Assembly (NCBI RefSeq): GCF_000150275.1 | Contig: NW_002060948.1 | Location: 3,424,512 to 3,488,511, forward strand | Direction: 5' to 3' | Source: Trichoplax adhaerens | Lineage: Eukaryota > Placozoa > Uniplacotomia > Trichoplacea > Trichoplacidae | Length of the DNA stretch: 64,000 bases | In this document: piece by piece, positions 11,611-25,300 of the stretch | Layout of the letters: each line of letters starts with the position of its first letter | Numbering within the stretch: the stretch's first letter is position 1 | Program-made: the position numbers and the translations under genes | Notes under the pieces: generated by a model | What the model saw: only the letters and a program-made list of their open reading frames with translations | Database searches by the model: none | What the model was told of the DNA's origin: nothing

Positions 11611-13617
11611 TCATTGAAGACACTGACTAATTAACTCTATACGTTTTTGGTACGAATTACTTAATTTCTTATCCACAATATCTTGCAATTTTGCCATCTT
11701 TGCCGCATTATCCCTGTTTTGATCGATGATCTTTATCAACTTTTTTCGAAATTTTAGAATCGCTGGATTTTCCGATGTTGTTAACCTTCTGTGAGGACTA
11801 CGATAATCCTTCAGCATCGCTTCAAATTCATCTAATCAATGAAAATCAATTCAATTAGACAAACATATTATAGAGCCCTTCCCCCCCCCAAAAAAAATAA
11901 TAAATTGCCAACTTTTATTGTAAATGAGAAAGTGCATTGCTTTAAAACAATCCAGTAGTTGTGTTCGCGTTAATTTGAATCCCATTTCTTATATCATACC
12001 TTTTGCTATGGCCTCTGCTTCTAAAGAATCTATTTCATCCGATGGGTAGTCGTCCTCTTCTTCTTTTTTGTTTTCATTAGGACTTTCATCATCTTCTCCT
12101 AAAACCATATCACGCATCCTTTTTTCTACTTTATTAGATGCTTTCCGACGTAACGTGTCTCTTATTGTGCTTAGTACTTCCATATTTCCATTGTAGAAAT
12201 CAAAATCCTCGGATAATCGATTGAGTCGAGCTTGTGCTTCATCTTCCGCCATCTTAACCGAAAAGGTATATCTTATACCATCGAAATCATTGGACGGTGG
12301 TCTTGCTGAATGATAGATTGTACTCTGGAAAATAACACTTCGTCCATAACGTGGTCTTACTTCAGCAATGTAGTTACTATCATCGGTATTTTTCTCAAAA
12401 TAAGCCGTTTCTCCACCCATTTGTGCAGTCCAATTGGGATTTAAATATGTGACCATCGTCCATTGATCAGCAGCTTGTGAACAATCATCATGGACTTTTG
12501 TTCTATGGTTATTTCGAATTAAATTACATGAGACATCATAAGGGAAATAAGTAGTGCGGCTACCAACATGTCGAGCAACTTGTTGATGAATTTTCCATAA
12601 ATTGCTATTTGCAAAATCTAGTACAGAGAAAATAGCCATCCATGATACACCGTCACTACCATCGTCTTGCATATCTGCATAGAAATATTTTTTATATTCC
12701 ACAAGTTTCCGTAATCCTTCCAGTTCTTCAGGAGTAAATAAGTTGTCTAATACATAGATTTTTTTACCATTTTCGCCAACATATCGTTGTGTAATATGTT
12801 TCTCTACATTGAGTACTCGATTTGCCGATACGGGTGCAATATCATTTAACTTTGTGTTACGAATATTTCTTCGATGTTCAAATTTTTTCTTATAATATTC
12901 GATACCGTTTCGTAACTTTTCACTTGATTTAGTTAATTTAATATGGATTGTTTTGAGAGGATCGTAACGATCTATTGCTGGAGGCTTATAAAGATGCTCG
13001 ATCGATGAATCGAACATAACCATTCTAAAGGCAAGAGGATGGACAGCACTGACAATTTCGTTATTATCGTCATAGAATACAATATCGCCGTAATCATTCT
13101 TTTTCCATTTGCCTGTTAAATAGAAGATAGCACTAACATCGTCGTCACGAGATGGAGTATCAGTAGATTTCTTGGGAATTTCAGATCTTGTAACTAATTT
13201 AGCAGCGGCCTGATAAATATGATAGTCGTTACCTTGTTTATCGCCTTTAAAATGTTTTACAGCTCTAATAAGTTTTTGACCGATCTTTGATTTTTCCATA
13301 AACTGAGGATCGAGAAATGTTTTCCATAAGATATGATCAGGGCTTTCTTCTTTATAATCGCTACCATTATTATAGTTGTTAAGTGTCATTTCCCACTGTC
13401 CAAGACTGGATAAATATCGTCGGAACAGAAAGACATTGGAAGGTGGTGTAAAGTCATTATAGATCGAAATTTTTCGATTATCGGACGTATAGAATGAACG
13501 GTAAAGATTTTGATCCAAGTTATCCTTTTGATTTACATTCTCGGACTTTTCGGCGTTGCTAACCGTAATGACAGTGCAAATAATAAGTAGAAATACACAC
13601 GCCAATAACCTTTGCAT
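11611..13617 (-). CDS. Secreted tandem-DSBH 2OG-Fe(II) oxygenase, copy D
   Basis: Two exons, 12000-13617 and 11611-11831, join in phase 1 (AAAG|GTATGA to TTGATTAG|AT) to give 612 aa. A signal peptide (residues about 3-22) is followed by the non-catalytic DSBH-like half (about 40-232) and the catalytic half (about 280-456) with H376-x-D378, H436 and R449. The second exon encodes the YRSPHRRL / KMAKLQ tail, ending LISQCLQ. The 168-bp intron contains a C run followed by an A run. Copy D is nearly identical to truncated copy A over residues about 60-265, but the two differ more in the signal-peptide region, which suggests recent gene conversion or duplication. It is probably an active secretory-pathway hydroxylase; the target is unknown. 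Confidence 0.88.
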
Positions 13618-16317
13618 CCTAATTCTCGATATAGCTATTAACCTGTTGCTGGCAATTATTTATGGATTAGTACAGGTATGAAGTACTAAATATCGTGGAT
13701 AGTCGAGCTGACAAGATTGTCGGGAAGGAAAGTAAATCAAGTAAAGGTGTAAATTTATCGTCAGTTGTGATTTTAATGTTTCCTATTACTATACCATCGG
13801 ATATGCGTACATGAATAGGCACGTAGCTATAATAATTATATATATAATAGACATACGTATAATAATTAATCTATTCATGATTGATTATCTATTATGATAC
13901 ACGTATAATTGTTTAGAATAATTCTAATTCTATTGGAATTCAGTTAAACTTCGAAGATCCTAATCAATGCATGTTGGCTATTCCACTTTAATTACCATTG
14001 ATTTAGTAGTATGCTATTGATTTGTTAGACTACAGAAAGTAATGACGGTTGCAGATAACTAGTATAGAATTGGTAAAGTGGTGCAGATGTTATGCAATAG
14101 GATAAGGCAAATGGTCATACCGGCAGTCTGCGATACTAGGTGAATGGATAACGCTAATCTTCAGTACATTAAAATGACTGTACTACTGCCAGTAGATATT
14201 AGAAAGGAATTATTGTTTGTGTAGAGCTAGAATATAATTACTACAAAGTGGTATAGATATTAGGCTACTCAATGCAAGAGAATGATCCTAGGGCAAGAAT
14301 ATCATATGAACAGATAACATTAATCTACGTCAATTATCATACTGCATTATTGCCGGTAAGCTTTGTAAAAAAAATTATCGTTTGTATAGAGCTAGAATAT
14401 AAATAATACGAAGTCATACGGATATAAATGATCAGAAGATTAGTATATAATGTAAACGGATGGTATTGATCTACGTTAGCTACTATATTATTACCGGTGA
14501 GCTGTAGAAAGGAATTATCGTTTGTATAGGGCTAGAATACAATTAATGTAAGGTGATATGGATATTAGGCCGCTTAATGCTAGAAAATGATCATAGGATA
14601 AGATTATAATATGAATGGATAACACTAATCTACGTTAGCTACTGTATTATTATCGGTAAGCTGTGGAAAGGAATTATCTTTTGTATAAAGCTAGAATATA
14701 ATTAATTTAGAATGATATGGATGTTACAGTTGATTTCACTTACACTGCCAATAGACTGCCGAAAGAAACTATTACATTATATAGAAACTATCTATAAGCT
14801 AATAAAGTATAACCTGATACATGAAATGATATTAAGGAGAGTATATGATATAAAAGGATGGCTCACTAATTTACAGTTGACAGCAGTACTACTGCCTGTA
14901 GATTGCAAGAAAGAATCATTGTTTTTATAGAATTATCATTTACTTAATAAAGTATAATTTGATACAAAAAATGATAATAGGCCAAGTTTGTGATATGAGT
15001 AGATAGCATTAATCTATATTTAACTATTGCGTTACTACCGATAGACTACAGAAAGGAATTATTGCTTATATAGAGCTGAAATATAATTAATATAAAGCGC
15101 TACGGAGGTTATGCTGTATAACACGGTACAAGAAGTGATCATAGGGCAAGTTTGTGGTATGAAGGGATAGCATTAATTTCGGTTGACTATAGCACTATTG
15201 CTGGTAGACAGCAGAAAAGTACTTTGTCCGTTTATATATAGAACTAAAATAGTTAATAAAGTAATAAGAAATGCAATCACTTTCTAAGATATTGTTCCTG
15301 ATGAATGGTAATACTACTTAATACAAGAAGTGATAATAGGATCATAGGGCACGTTTATGATACGAGCGCATAATGCCAATTTACTCTTACTCACGGCTTT
15401 ACAATATATTGCTAAGTCTGATGAACACCAATACGAGACAATATCATTCACTACTTGAACATAATGTAGATTTCTATTCAATACGCATTAAAGTCGTGTA
15501 GTAAAGTCATCTTAACTTTGTTACGTTCGTATATTGTCAATGTTAACTGCATCTATAAAATTGATAACTTGTAGCATGACCAACCATCATTGTCTAGATT
15601 GAACTCTATTCTCATTCTACTTGAATCTCCATCACTTATACAAGGTAAAAACACTAATGCTGAAGCCACACCAGTTGTATGAACATACCTTTAATTAAAA
15701 ACTTTGAAAGACTGACGTCAAACATTCTTACTTTATCGTTAATGATTGAAGATTACAGCTGAGACGGAAAACCTATAGCAATAATATATTCGCTAGGGTT
15801 GCTTTGATATAAAATTGTTTTATTTTAACTTAACATTTACAATCTAGTAATCTATGAAAAAACGGCAGGAGTCAGTAGCACATACTTGTTACTGTGACAC
15901 CCAAATTGGATACATGTTTAATATTAATATTAGCTAAATGATGGATATTATACAAATAGTTGACGTCATAACTTTGATGGATACATTGACGCTAATATTA
16001 TAGCCTATCTTGTCAGCCTATAATATTAACCAACGAGCTGCTATATTTACACTATACAATTATTCGTTGAAAAATATCTCTTTAAATTGAGTGATATCCA
16101 GTTTCGGACTAATTCAAGCATATTTTAAAAATATAAATTAAATTTCGCAGAGTCATCTAAAGGTGTTATAAAATTTTACAAATTTTCTTGACTTCTGTTA
16201 TAACTAAACACAAATAAGTATGTCAAAATAATGACATATTGAACTTCTCGATAGCAGTTTGCGATCTCGTGATACCACATCCCAAATAAAGAGCTAGCTA
16301 GCTGTCATGTATTGATA
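13618..16317. other. Non-coding spacer with repeat array
   Basis: About 2.7 kb between the start of copy D and the 3' end of CFAP74. It is dominated by the repeat array at about 14090-15260. The only notable ORF (14712-14930) lies inside the array and looks fortuitous. No RNA gene was recognised. Confidence 0.6.
14090..15260. repeat. Degenerate tandem array, about 150-bp period
   Basis: A unit containing GAAAGGAATTAT, then TTTGTATAGAGCTAGAATA, then TAATTAATA recurs about eight times. Cores lie near 14201, 14371, 14507, 14661, 14755, 14905, 15050 and 15210. Between cores a second motif close to CTACGTTAGCTACTGTATTA and an ATGATCATAGG-like block also recur. Copies are diverged and spaced about 95-170 bp. 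It is satellite-like and non-coding, with no transposase ORF or terminal repeats visible. Confidence 0.75.
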
Positions 16318-19300
16318 TTAGGCTGTAATTATCATACCACGCAACATTATTTTATAAGTTTCGGTTCCGTAATCCTTTAGTGTCATCTGTACAGTGAAAA
16401 TTAAGAAACAACTCTTTAGGTAATACATTTGAAATTTAGGTTAACTTCTAAAACTTAGTCAAATCATAATAAATTAGTATACTCTATAATAGATTGACTA
16501 CTAGTCGGTGAGATTCTAATGACTACAAACGGCATCAAGAAACTAAAATAGATTTTCATAGAGATAAACTATAGTTCGTATTATCATAACAGATGCAGTG
16601 TATGATTCATCTACTTTGATAGACAAATAACTGCGAGACACATCAATAGGTATCATTATTTATAAATAGTAGAACAGATAGCACAAATAGTTAACGCATA
16701 AACTTACAGTAAGGTCGAATTCCACCGGAATATTCGGCTAAAAGGCGACAGGAAGAATATGAGTACATAATTTGAAGAAATGGTAGATTAGTATTATGCT
16801 CGAACTGCCAACGAACGATATTTTTACTACTATTTCATGCAAATAACTAAGTAGTATGATTGATAGGTAATTGTATAATGAGACTGCCTTACATTGTGGC
16901 TAATTGGTGGGGCCCACGTAAATACAATAGTTCTTCGAGCTCCAGGATCTAAGCCTCCCTAAAGAATAGTAATAGCGGAGTTAGCTATTTAATACTCCTA
17001 TGATTAATTGACTAAGAGTTAGCTTATGACATACTCTAGTAGGATCGACTGAAAATCCTTTAGCACTAGCTGAATGTAAATCGTCAAACCAAAATTCTCC
17101 AATCTATAATTCATATCAGAGATTATGTATTACAAGGTAGTAATGGATTGTTAATTATGGCAAAAAAATATCATAGTTAAACCTAATGTAAAGCAACTTA
17201 TCAGAAGTTAACCTTTTTGGTAGATTGTAACACAGTTCTAACGCAACCAATTTCAATCTCCCTATTAACAGGTACATAACCATTTTTACCGTACCAACTT
17301 TTGAAGATTAATAATATAGGATGAGCTTTCTTAACCAACTTTTGGTCTGAAAGTGACAAAAGATTTAGTTATTCACATCTTGAAATATTTTAATAATGGG
17401 ATTAATGATACTGTCACAATTTTCCTTTAGACACTAATTTAATGTGTTTAAAAAGCTTCCGCTACCTTCTTCGACATCTGCATTTGTCGACGTCGATAAT
17501 GATTCAGTAGTTGGCTCAATTCTGTCGCCACCTAATGCATACAACGTCAATGGCCATGCTTTTCCGATTAATCTTAAATGATATGTTTTGACCTATATGA
17601 TATAAAGTTGTTATAGATGCCCCAATCCATTAATTAAGGTTAAATTTTTCAAATATTTAATGATTCGAATTCATGATACTACTTAACTAGTGCTATTAAT
17701 GCGAGTGAGCTATCGTATAATCGTATAATGGTGGAAGCTATTTACTTACACTATCAAATAAGATAATTCTGACCAAATCGGAATAGTATTTACTAGGATG
17801 ATCTGGAGAGAAAATTACGGTAATTTCTTTCGATCCGCCTATATTGCGTAACGATATATCATAATCAGTGCCACATGCACATAGATATTAAAGACATTTG
17901 CTAATCAGTGCAGTAAAATATAGGATAATAATACCATCACACCGATCTGTATGATCCAGTTGATATTTTATTCCTACCTGGCTTAATGGTACCTTGAACT
18001 GGGCTACAATCGAAAACACATAGTCCACTGTAATTAGCCGGACCTAAGCAGAAACAAAAATTAAGATTAATACTAAAGAAATAGAGCATTAAGAACAACT
18101 TCAAATATGATGCTCATTCTGTTTCACGATCAGACGCTTTCGCAGCAGCTTAGAGATATTACCGACGATAGGAGTATTGTCATCGAATTTTTTCTCTATG
18201 GCTAAATTTGCTAATGGCTTGACGGTTTTATTCCTCTCATAAATGCTATCCTGCTTGATATTAAACGTAACTGGCAGCATAGAAGTGTTGGTTATCTGTT
18301 GATTATTATGATAATATAATTGTCAGCCGTTGATAGCAATTGCTTAAGATAGAATTACTTAAATAGATCAGATTCAGATAAATATTTACCAAATAATAAA
18401 TATAAATTTCTTTAACTATTCCTATTACCTTGAAGGTTTCAGCAATAGCATCACCGGTTAATAAATTGCCAAAATCTAAAATATGATTTGGAATTGATAG
18501 TTGTATACTAGGCGCGACGCCTTTTCCATGTAATCTTATAGCTAATTTCGAAAGTGAGCTGACAATATTCATAACTTCCAAAAACTAGAAAATTGTGTAT
18601 GGATACCAAATAAAAGTTACCAATTGCAATAAATTTAGCTACTAGTAACAATTACAACTTACCTCTTTATTTTCCTTAGGAGTAAAAGAAATAGAAACAG
18701 TATGAGAATTTCCTGGTGACAAAACTCGCATAGCGTTAATCATTTCGAATGGGCCAGCAGTGTCCAGTATTGTTGAATATAACTACAAATAAAGATAAAA
18801 TGTTAGCTTAATACAGAAGGTACTGAATTTATACGATCACAGATTTAATACGAATAAACCTTGAGTGTTGTGTCAGATATATTCTGTATAATAACCGATC
18901 TGGTTTCAGATTCACCTACATCGAATACATTCAGTAGTTAATAATGTCTTAATTTACCCGCATAATACGTTAATAAAATGTAGAAATGTAGTTACTTACC
19001 GACGCTAACTGTTCCATAATCAATAACGTTATCACCATTATTGGAGATTACTATCAAAGCTGGACTAACCACTGTGCCAAGAATTTCAAGATAAAGTGTA
19101 TTGTAAATACTACAATAAAACATGTACAAGATTAGCATTTACTTCGCTGCTATCGAAAAGATAATATGTTCAATATAATGAATTCATAGTCCTTCCTTTT
19201 CATGTGAAATGTTTATGCTCATATTCTTAAAACAATAGCACTAATTCACATCATTTACCTACCTGTACTGTAATTTTTTCGTACTGCTGATGCTACCACT

Positions 19301-22300
19301 TGCAACAAAACAAGGAATTTTATAATTGACCGACTGGCTTACAAAAGAACGAAGAAGAGAAAGCTTTGCTGCGGCGTATTCATCAGAACTGCTATTAGCA
19401 AATAATAAAGCAAAAAAATTTGAGCCACCTATTAAATCAAATATCAATTTTACCATATTGAACTTACCTTTCGCCCTGAAGATTCTTATCAGCTGTATTC
19501 GCTTGCTTATTTACTTTAGCTGTAATATTAGAGGGAACTGACGCGGTAGATTTCAATTGAGCCTTGGGTGATATTGGTCTCTTATTATATGCTCCTTTCT
19601 TTTTCTTTTTCTATAGATATTATTCAATACATCAAATTAGATTGTTAATCCATGTAAGGTATCTGATAAAGTCTGCGACAATATCGACAAACAGTAATGG
19701 TACAAACATGAGCATTTTCTTCCATCTCTTGACGTAACAGATCTGCTGCTCTACGCTCTTCTTCTTTTCGTTTAGTTTCTTGTCGTGCAATAGTAATACG
19801 TTGACACTCCGCTTCAATATCTGCGCCTTGTAATCGCGGTGAAAACCTAACTTCTGCAACTATACGCTGACCCGGTTCAACAGTGCCAACATTAGGAGAT
19901 ATTGTAACCGGACAATCATCAGGAACAACAAATTCGAAGGATGTTGATCCAACATCTGCGATGGGTCCATTACCAATCCGAGGTACCGGATGCGTAAATT
20001 GATTTTTATCAAGATGAGTATTTTCCACAAAAATGGTGGAAATACTAACATCATTGATAGCTGTTGCAGCGAAGTTAATGACATTGGAGGATAATTGTAA
20101 TGGCGGTAATACACCTACAGCCTTACAAGGTAGTTTAAATTTGCTATAGATGGACAAAATATTCAATAGGAACAAACATTAGTCTGAAAATACGTTCATA
20201 ATTAGTCCAGTATAGTGCTACGAAGATAAAGCTAAAACAAAATTTTCCAAATTCAAGGATTCAATACGTCGTAATAATACCGATCGACTGTTGTCTTGCA
20301 TGTCAATTCAAATGAATACTCTCCGGCTTTTTGAGGGCTAAAGATAATGTCAATTTCCAACTTTTCGAAAGGTAAAAGCATTCCAAATCCATCGCCTGGC
20401 TGAACTGAAATATACTAATACACAAGAAGTATAACAATTACGGGTTTTACATCGACTGGCTCAAGCCCTAAAGAAACTATTTTATTCTAACTATATTTAA
20501 TTGATTCCCTAGCAACATATCTTTCATGCGTACATCGTTCAGATTGGCTCAAGCCCTAAATAAATTATTTTATCTCCAACTATATCTAATCTACTCCCCA
20601 GTAACGTATCTGTCATACTTACATCATTTAGGTCAATAAATCCGAATGATTGCGGCAATGATGATTTATTTTCAATGGTGATAGTTGATATAACTGACTC
20701 ATGAATAGTGCAATAGCCGAAATCAACGCCTTCAACTGAAAATTCAATATCTGATACTGTCACTTCGCCCTTAACGTTGAATATAACTGGTCTAGTCTAA
20801 AAATAGACAAACGAATTAAGAGATTTTACATTATTATTATTTGGCAATAGTCAGTTGTTCAGAACAAATGATAGTCAGGTAAACTGAAATAGCAACCTGG
20901 TCGGCGACTTTAATTGTGATCGGTATATCCATTTCACCGCTTATTGGGTCAACGTACTTTTTACACGTTTCACGAATATCTCTCCTAATAAATTATCAGT
21001 CACGATGATCAAACTGGGTTCCATTGATGTATTTAAATCAAATTTAAAAAAGATTTCATTCAATTTTTATAGTCATACTACCTTGGAAGAAATTTTAATT
21101 GAGCAGAAAATGAGGATTCTGCTTGAACGATACCATGGCGTGGTAATATTTCAAGATGCTCTTGCATTGGCTTAGGCACATCAAATCGTAATCGTAAAGC
21201 AGATGTCGCCCTGTACGAATTAAAATACAACTTGGTATCTTATTACTGCTTAAATATAAGTTGGAATAGTAGCAGTGAATATTTATAGTGCACCAATTGG
21301 GTTGCTTTCCGTACCTGTTTTGAATGATGACAGAATCTTGATATAATCTGTCAACCATGCATACTTTAAGGTCGATTACCTATTTTAAAAAAAAAAGATA
21401 ACAGACGCTTTTAGTCAGCTGAGAGTGTTTTCCAATGCCAGTATCATAGCAAGCGTATCTTGTTAAAATACGCGTACGTATATAGCAACGCTAATTAATC
21501 TTATTCATTGATGGACTCTGATAGATATGCAATACTTTTATATGACATATCCGTATTACCTGTCTCTTGACCCAAACAGCAACATCAATCCCTGTTCCTA
21601 CAGCAGTAACTACGATCTAGGTATAACGTTCAAATGTAACAGACGAAAATATCAAACATATGCTACATTGTAATAACTGATCATTTACCTACATTTTATA
21701 AAAAAGTATTAATAATTACTTACCGGCACTGATTCAGGATCAGTAAAAGCTATTTGAAAATCTGAAGTAGCTCTACCCGTCACCAAGGGGGCAAAGTTTA
21801 ATTCAATTTCAACACTTGAAAACGAGTTGATATGACCCTTGAATTTCTAGCGAAATAGAGAAATTCTTTCTCAAAAATGATAATTTAATGCTGTATTCTT
21901 ACCGAGAACTGACGCTATAATATATTGCTAGGATAAAATCAGATAATCAAGTAGGTAAGTCAACAAAACTGATTTATCATTTCATTATTACCTCTCCAAT
22001 TTGAAGTGCACTATTTTTATCGATAGCTAAAACATCTGAATCTTCACTGACAGTATGGGTCGAGAGAACAGTACCAGTTGAAGCTAGAAGCAATATGAAT
22101 TGTTACTTGCAATCGCATAGCTCGTAAAAAATTATTTAAAGATTTTAACTACCATAACAAGATCATGAAAGCTGTTAAATTACCCCGGCTTTCTATTTGT
22201 GATAAAGAATCTCCTTTATCGGTTATATCGCTAAGTAATAAACTTTTCTTGTCATCTTCAATAGAAATCAAGTCTGGCGGTTGATTATCATTTAATAATT

Positions 22301-25300
22301 CCTTTTCTGCTAGCGATGTATCGTCCTTAATCGTGACTTGTTTTTCGCTCGTTACTGCAGCAGTATTCGATAATGGGCTGCTCCGATCCTTGTCATCCGG
22401 TAAGGCATCAGGTGCAACTGTCGATGCATTGGATTTATCATCATTACCCATTTTTTGAGCATCTGTTGAATCTTCAATGCCAGCTTGCTGATTTAACTTT
22501 TCGGTAACTGATAGAGACGTCGATTCCTTCCTTCCAACTGCTTCATAGTTTTTATCATCTTTCTTTATGCTTTGTTGCGATAAAGACCTAAAACTGATTG
22601 ATTTTTGAAAGGTGGATGTTGGCTTTGGTTCTCCTTTGTAATCCAAAGCTAATTTCCCTTTATTGGGATCTTGTTCTGTGATGACAGTTGTCTAGAAATC
22701 ATTCATGTTGTGATCGTAAGATCGATTACTATACTTTATTATACCACACTATATTAATAGGGAAAAATAATCTACTCACAATACGACCGATAGTTCCTGG
22801 TGGACTAGCAGATTTAGGAACCTCTGTTAACCGTCAAGTAAAATTATAGAAAGATACACATCAAAACCTTAAATATATAGCTAGATCAGTTATTGTTATA
22901 AATGATATCAAAACGAAACGAAATAAAAATTATATATAATATTACCGATTATCCTTGTAATCTCATATTCCGTGTCTAGTGCACCATCGTTTATCAACGT
23001 TAGGTGCATTGTCTTCTTTTCTCCAACACATAGCTGGCCAAAGTCTAAACGTTCGACATTAGTTTTCAATGCGCATTTTTTCTTATAGATTTTTAATGGG
23101 ACAGTGAAAGGACCAGTTTGAGCAAGAAATTTAAGTTCCCCTTCTAAATTTTCGTTGATCTAATGATAAGATAATAGGTACAATTTATTTAGTTAATACC
23201 AGTACTACATTTCGAGTAGCAATATCTAGAGTATCATACGCTTCAAAAACTCATCTAAAAATTTAGAGGAAATACTAATAACTTTCTTTTATCGATGTGT
23301 ATAAGCCAAGTAATAAATTTAAGCTTTACTGAATGCTTGTATATCTGCTTGTGATAGACTAAGAACACTAATATGCACGAGGTTGATTTGTTATTCAACA
23401 CTTTATGTCTCTGTATAGTCTAATTGCAGTAAGATAGTCCTTGGTAGTTTATGAGACGAACCTAATCTTATGTAATAAAGTGAAGTTTACAAGGAATTAT
23501 AGTTCTTGTTATATTTTTGAGAAGACACTTTATCACAGTCTCACGAGTAAATGAAACTGCAAGTAAATAAGAAACGATAGGGAATACATAGATTTCATTT
23601 TCAAATAAGAAACGATAGGGCATACATAGATTTCATTTTAACAATTTGGATACGTAACAATAGTAGTGGGAAGTGAAGTACATTTATGATACTTCTTCAA
23701 ACAGATTACTTGAGATCATGCATAAATGGTGGATTTACTTGCAAATAAACAAAGATTTCTTATAGTTAGAAAATAAAAAATAGTGACAATGACTAAGATA
23801 ATGGTATTAATTTAGTAGGAATAATCAGGTATGATAGAATTAATGACACTTCGCTGTAAAATGTAATTAAAGTTAGATAAAAGATATACCTTCGGAGTAA
23901 ATATGACCATCATTTTGCATGTTAGACCGGCAGACATGTATCCAGGAGGGTTAAATCTAAATGGAAAGTTTTAATGATTAATTAAGATTTGTAATTGCCG
24001 AACAGTAACTGCATTCATTTTATCAATTGCTAGCGCAATTAAGTATTAGCAACTTGTAATAGATTTGATTACTTTATTTCGATAAAGTCCTTCAACTGTT
24101 TTGATACGTCCAAGAATTTAACAGAATTGATGCTGTACGATACATTGGTTAACTGAACCACTTGTTTGTAAGTTTTACCAACACTAAAATCCTGCAACCG
24201 TAGCCATTGTACATTAGTTATCAAAATTAGATCGAAAATTATCAGCGTTCGTAGACGAAATATCTTACTAACCTTAAAAACTATCACTTCTGGATTACTA
24301 GAAAAGGCTTTTCCCTAAGTTTTAACCAGAGTAATTCATCAGCCAGAAATTTTATGCATGAATTAAAATGAAAGCAACTTGTTAATTAATAAAATTAAAC
24401 ATATAATGGATTTACTTTAAATTCCCTTCCGGAAACAATTTGTTTTTGTATCATTTTCGTATATTTTTCACCAAGTTGCTCTTGATCTAGCAGTTGCTAA
24501 AATTATTTCGAGAATTATTAGTATAAATGGAATTTTATTACTGAAATAGTTTACAGTGCAATTGAATTGTGTATCAAGTTACTATACTGTATACTCTAAA
24601 GTCTCACACTTTTGATCAACACAGTTAAGATTGGTAGGATCAATTAATGCAACGCCTCTCTTTGTTGGTAACACTAATTTGAAACTTTCGTAATACGAAT
24701 AAAACATACTACGAAAAAACTAATTCCTATTGCAAGTAACCAAACACCTTCGATAGAATTAAGTGGATATCGTGTGCCGTAATATTGTAATAATCCTCAT
24801 AATAGGAACAATAAAATGTCGAATTACAACGTAACTGTATAATTAAAATTTGCTAGTTATACCGATTCATCTTCAGCGTCAGCTTGTTCCGAATTATAAT
24901 AATGGCCATACAATTTAGAATCATCTCGCTATTGTATCAGCACAATAATTCCGTTAATATTGAAACCAAGCAATATCTTCGCGTTCAGTGACATAAGGTT
25001 TAAAAAGATCTTGTAGAAGGTTTATTTACCTTATCCGCACTTTGACTCCACATTCCTTGAAACTCAGGTATAGCAAAAGCTTCTTTATCATCAATAATTT
25101 CTCTGGTATAAAACATTGTTAAATTGAGTAATTTAGTGGTCAAATCTTATAAATACTTAAGTAATATTTTTTGTATAAGAGGCTTGTAAACTAGTTCATA
25201 CGGTGATATTGCTTGGTTGGCATCATCAATTACATCTTTCATTTCATCTTCATCTGAAGACTGAGTTTGGATCGATACCTATAATTTAGTCAGCATCAGT

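Noticed and set aside
11881-11900. C run followed by A run as a possible retro-insertion tail
   Set aside because: It lies inside the short intron of copy D, with no flanking duplication or inserted sequence; simple homopolymers.
14712-14930. 72-aa plus-strand ORF
   Set aside because: Lies within the degenerate repeat array and has no features of a protein.
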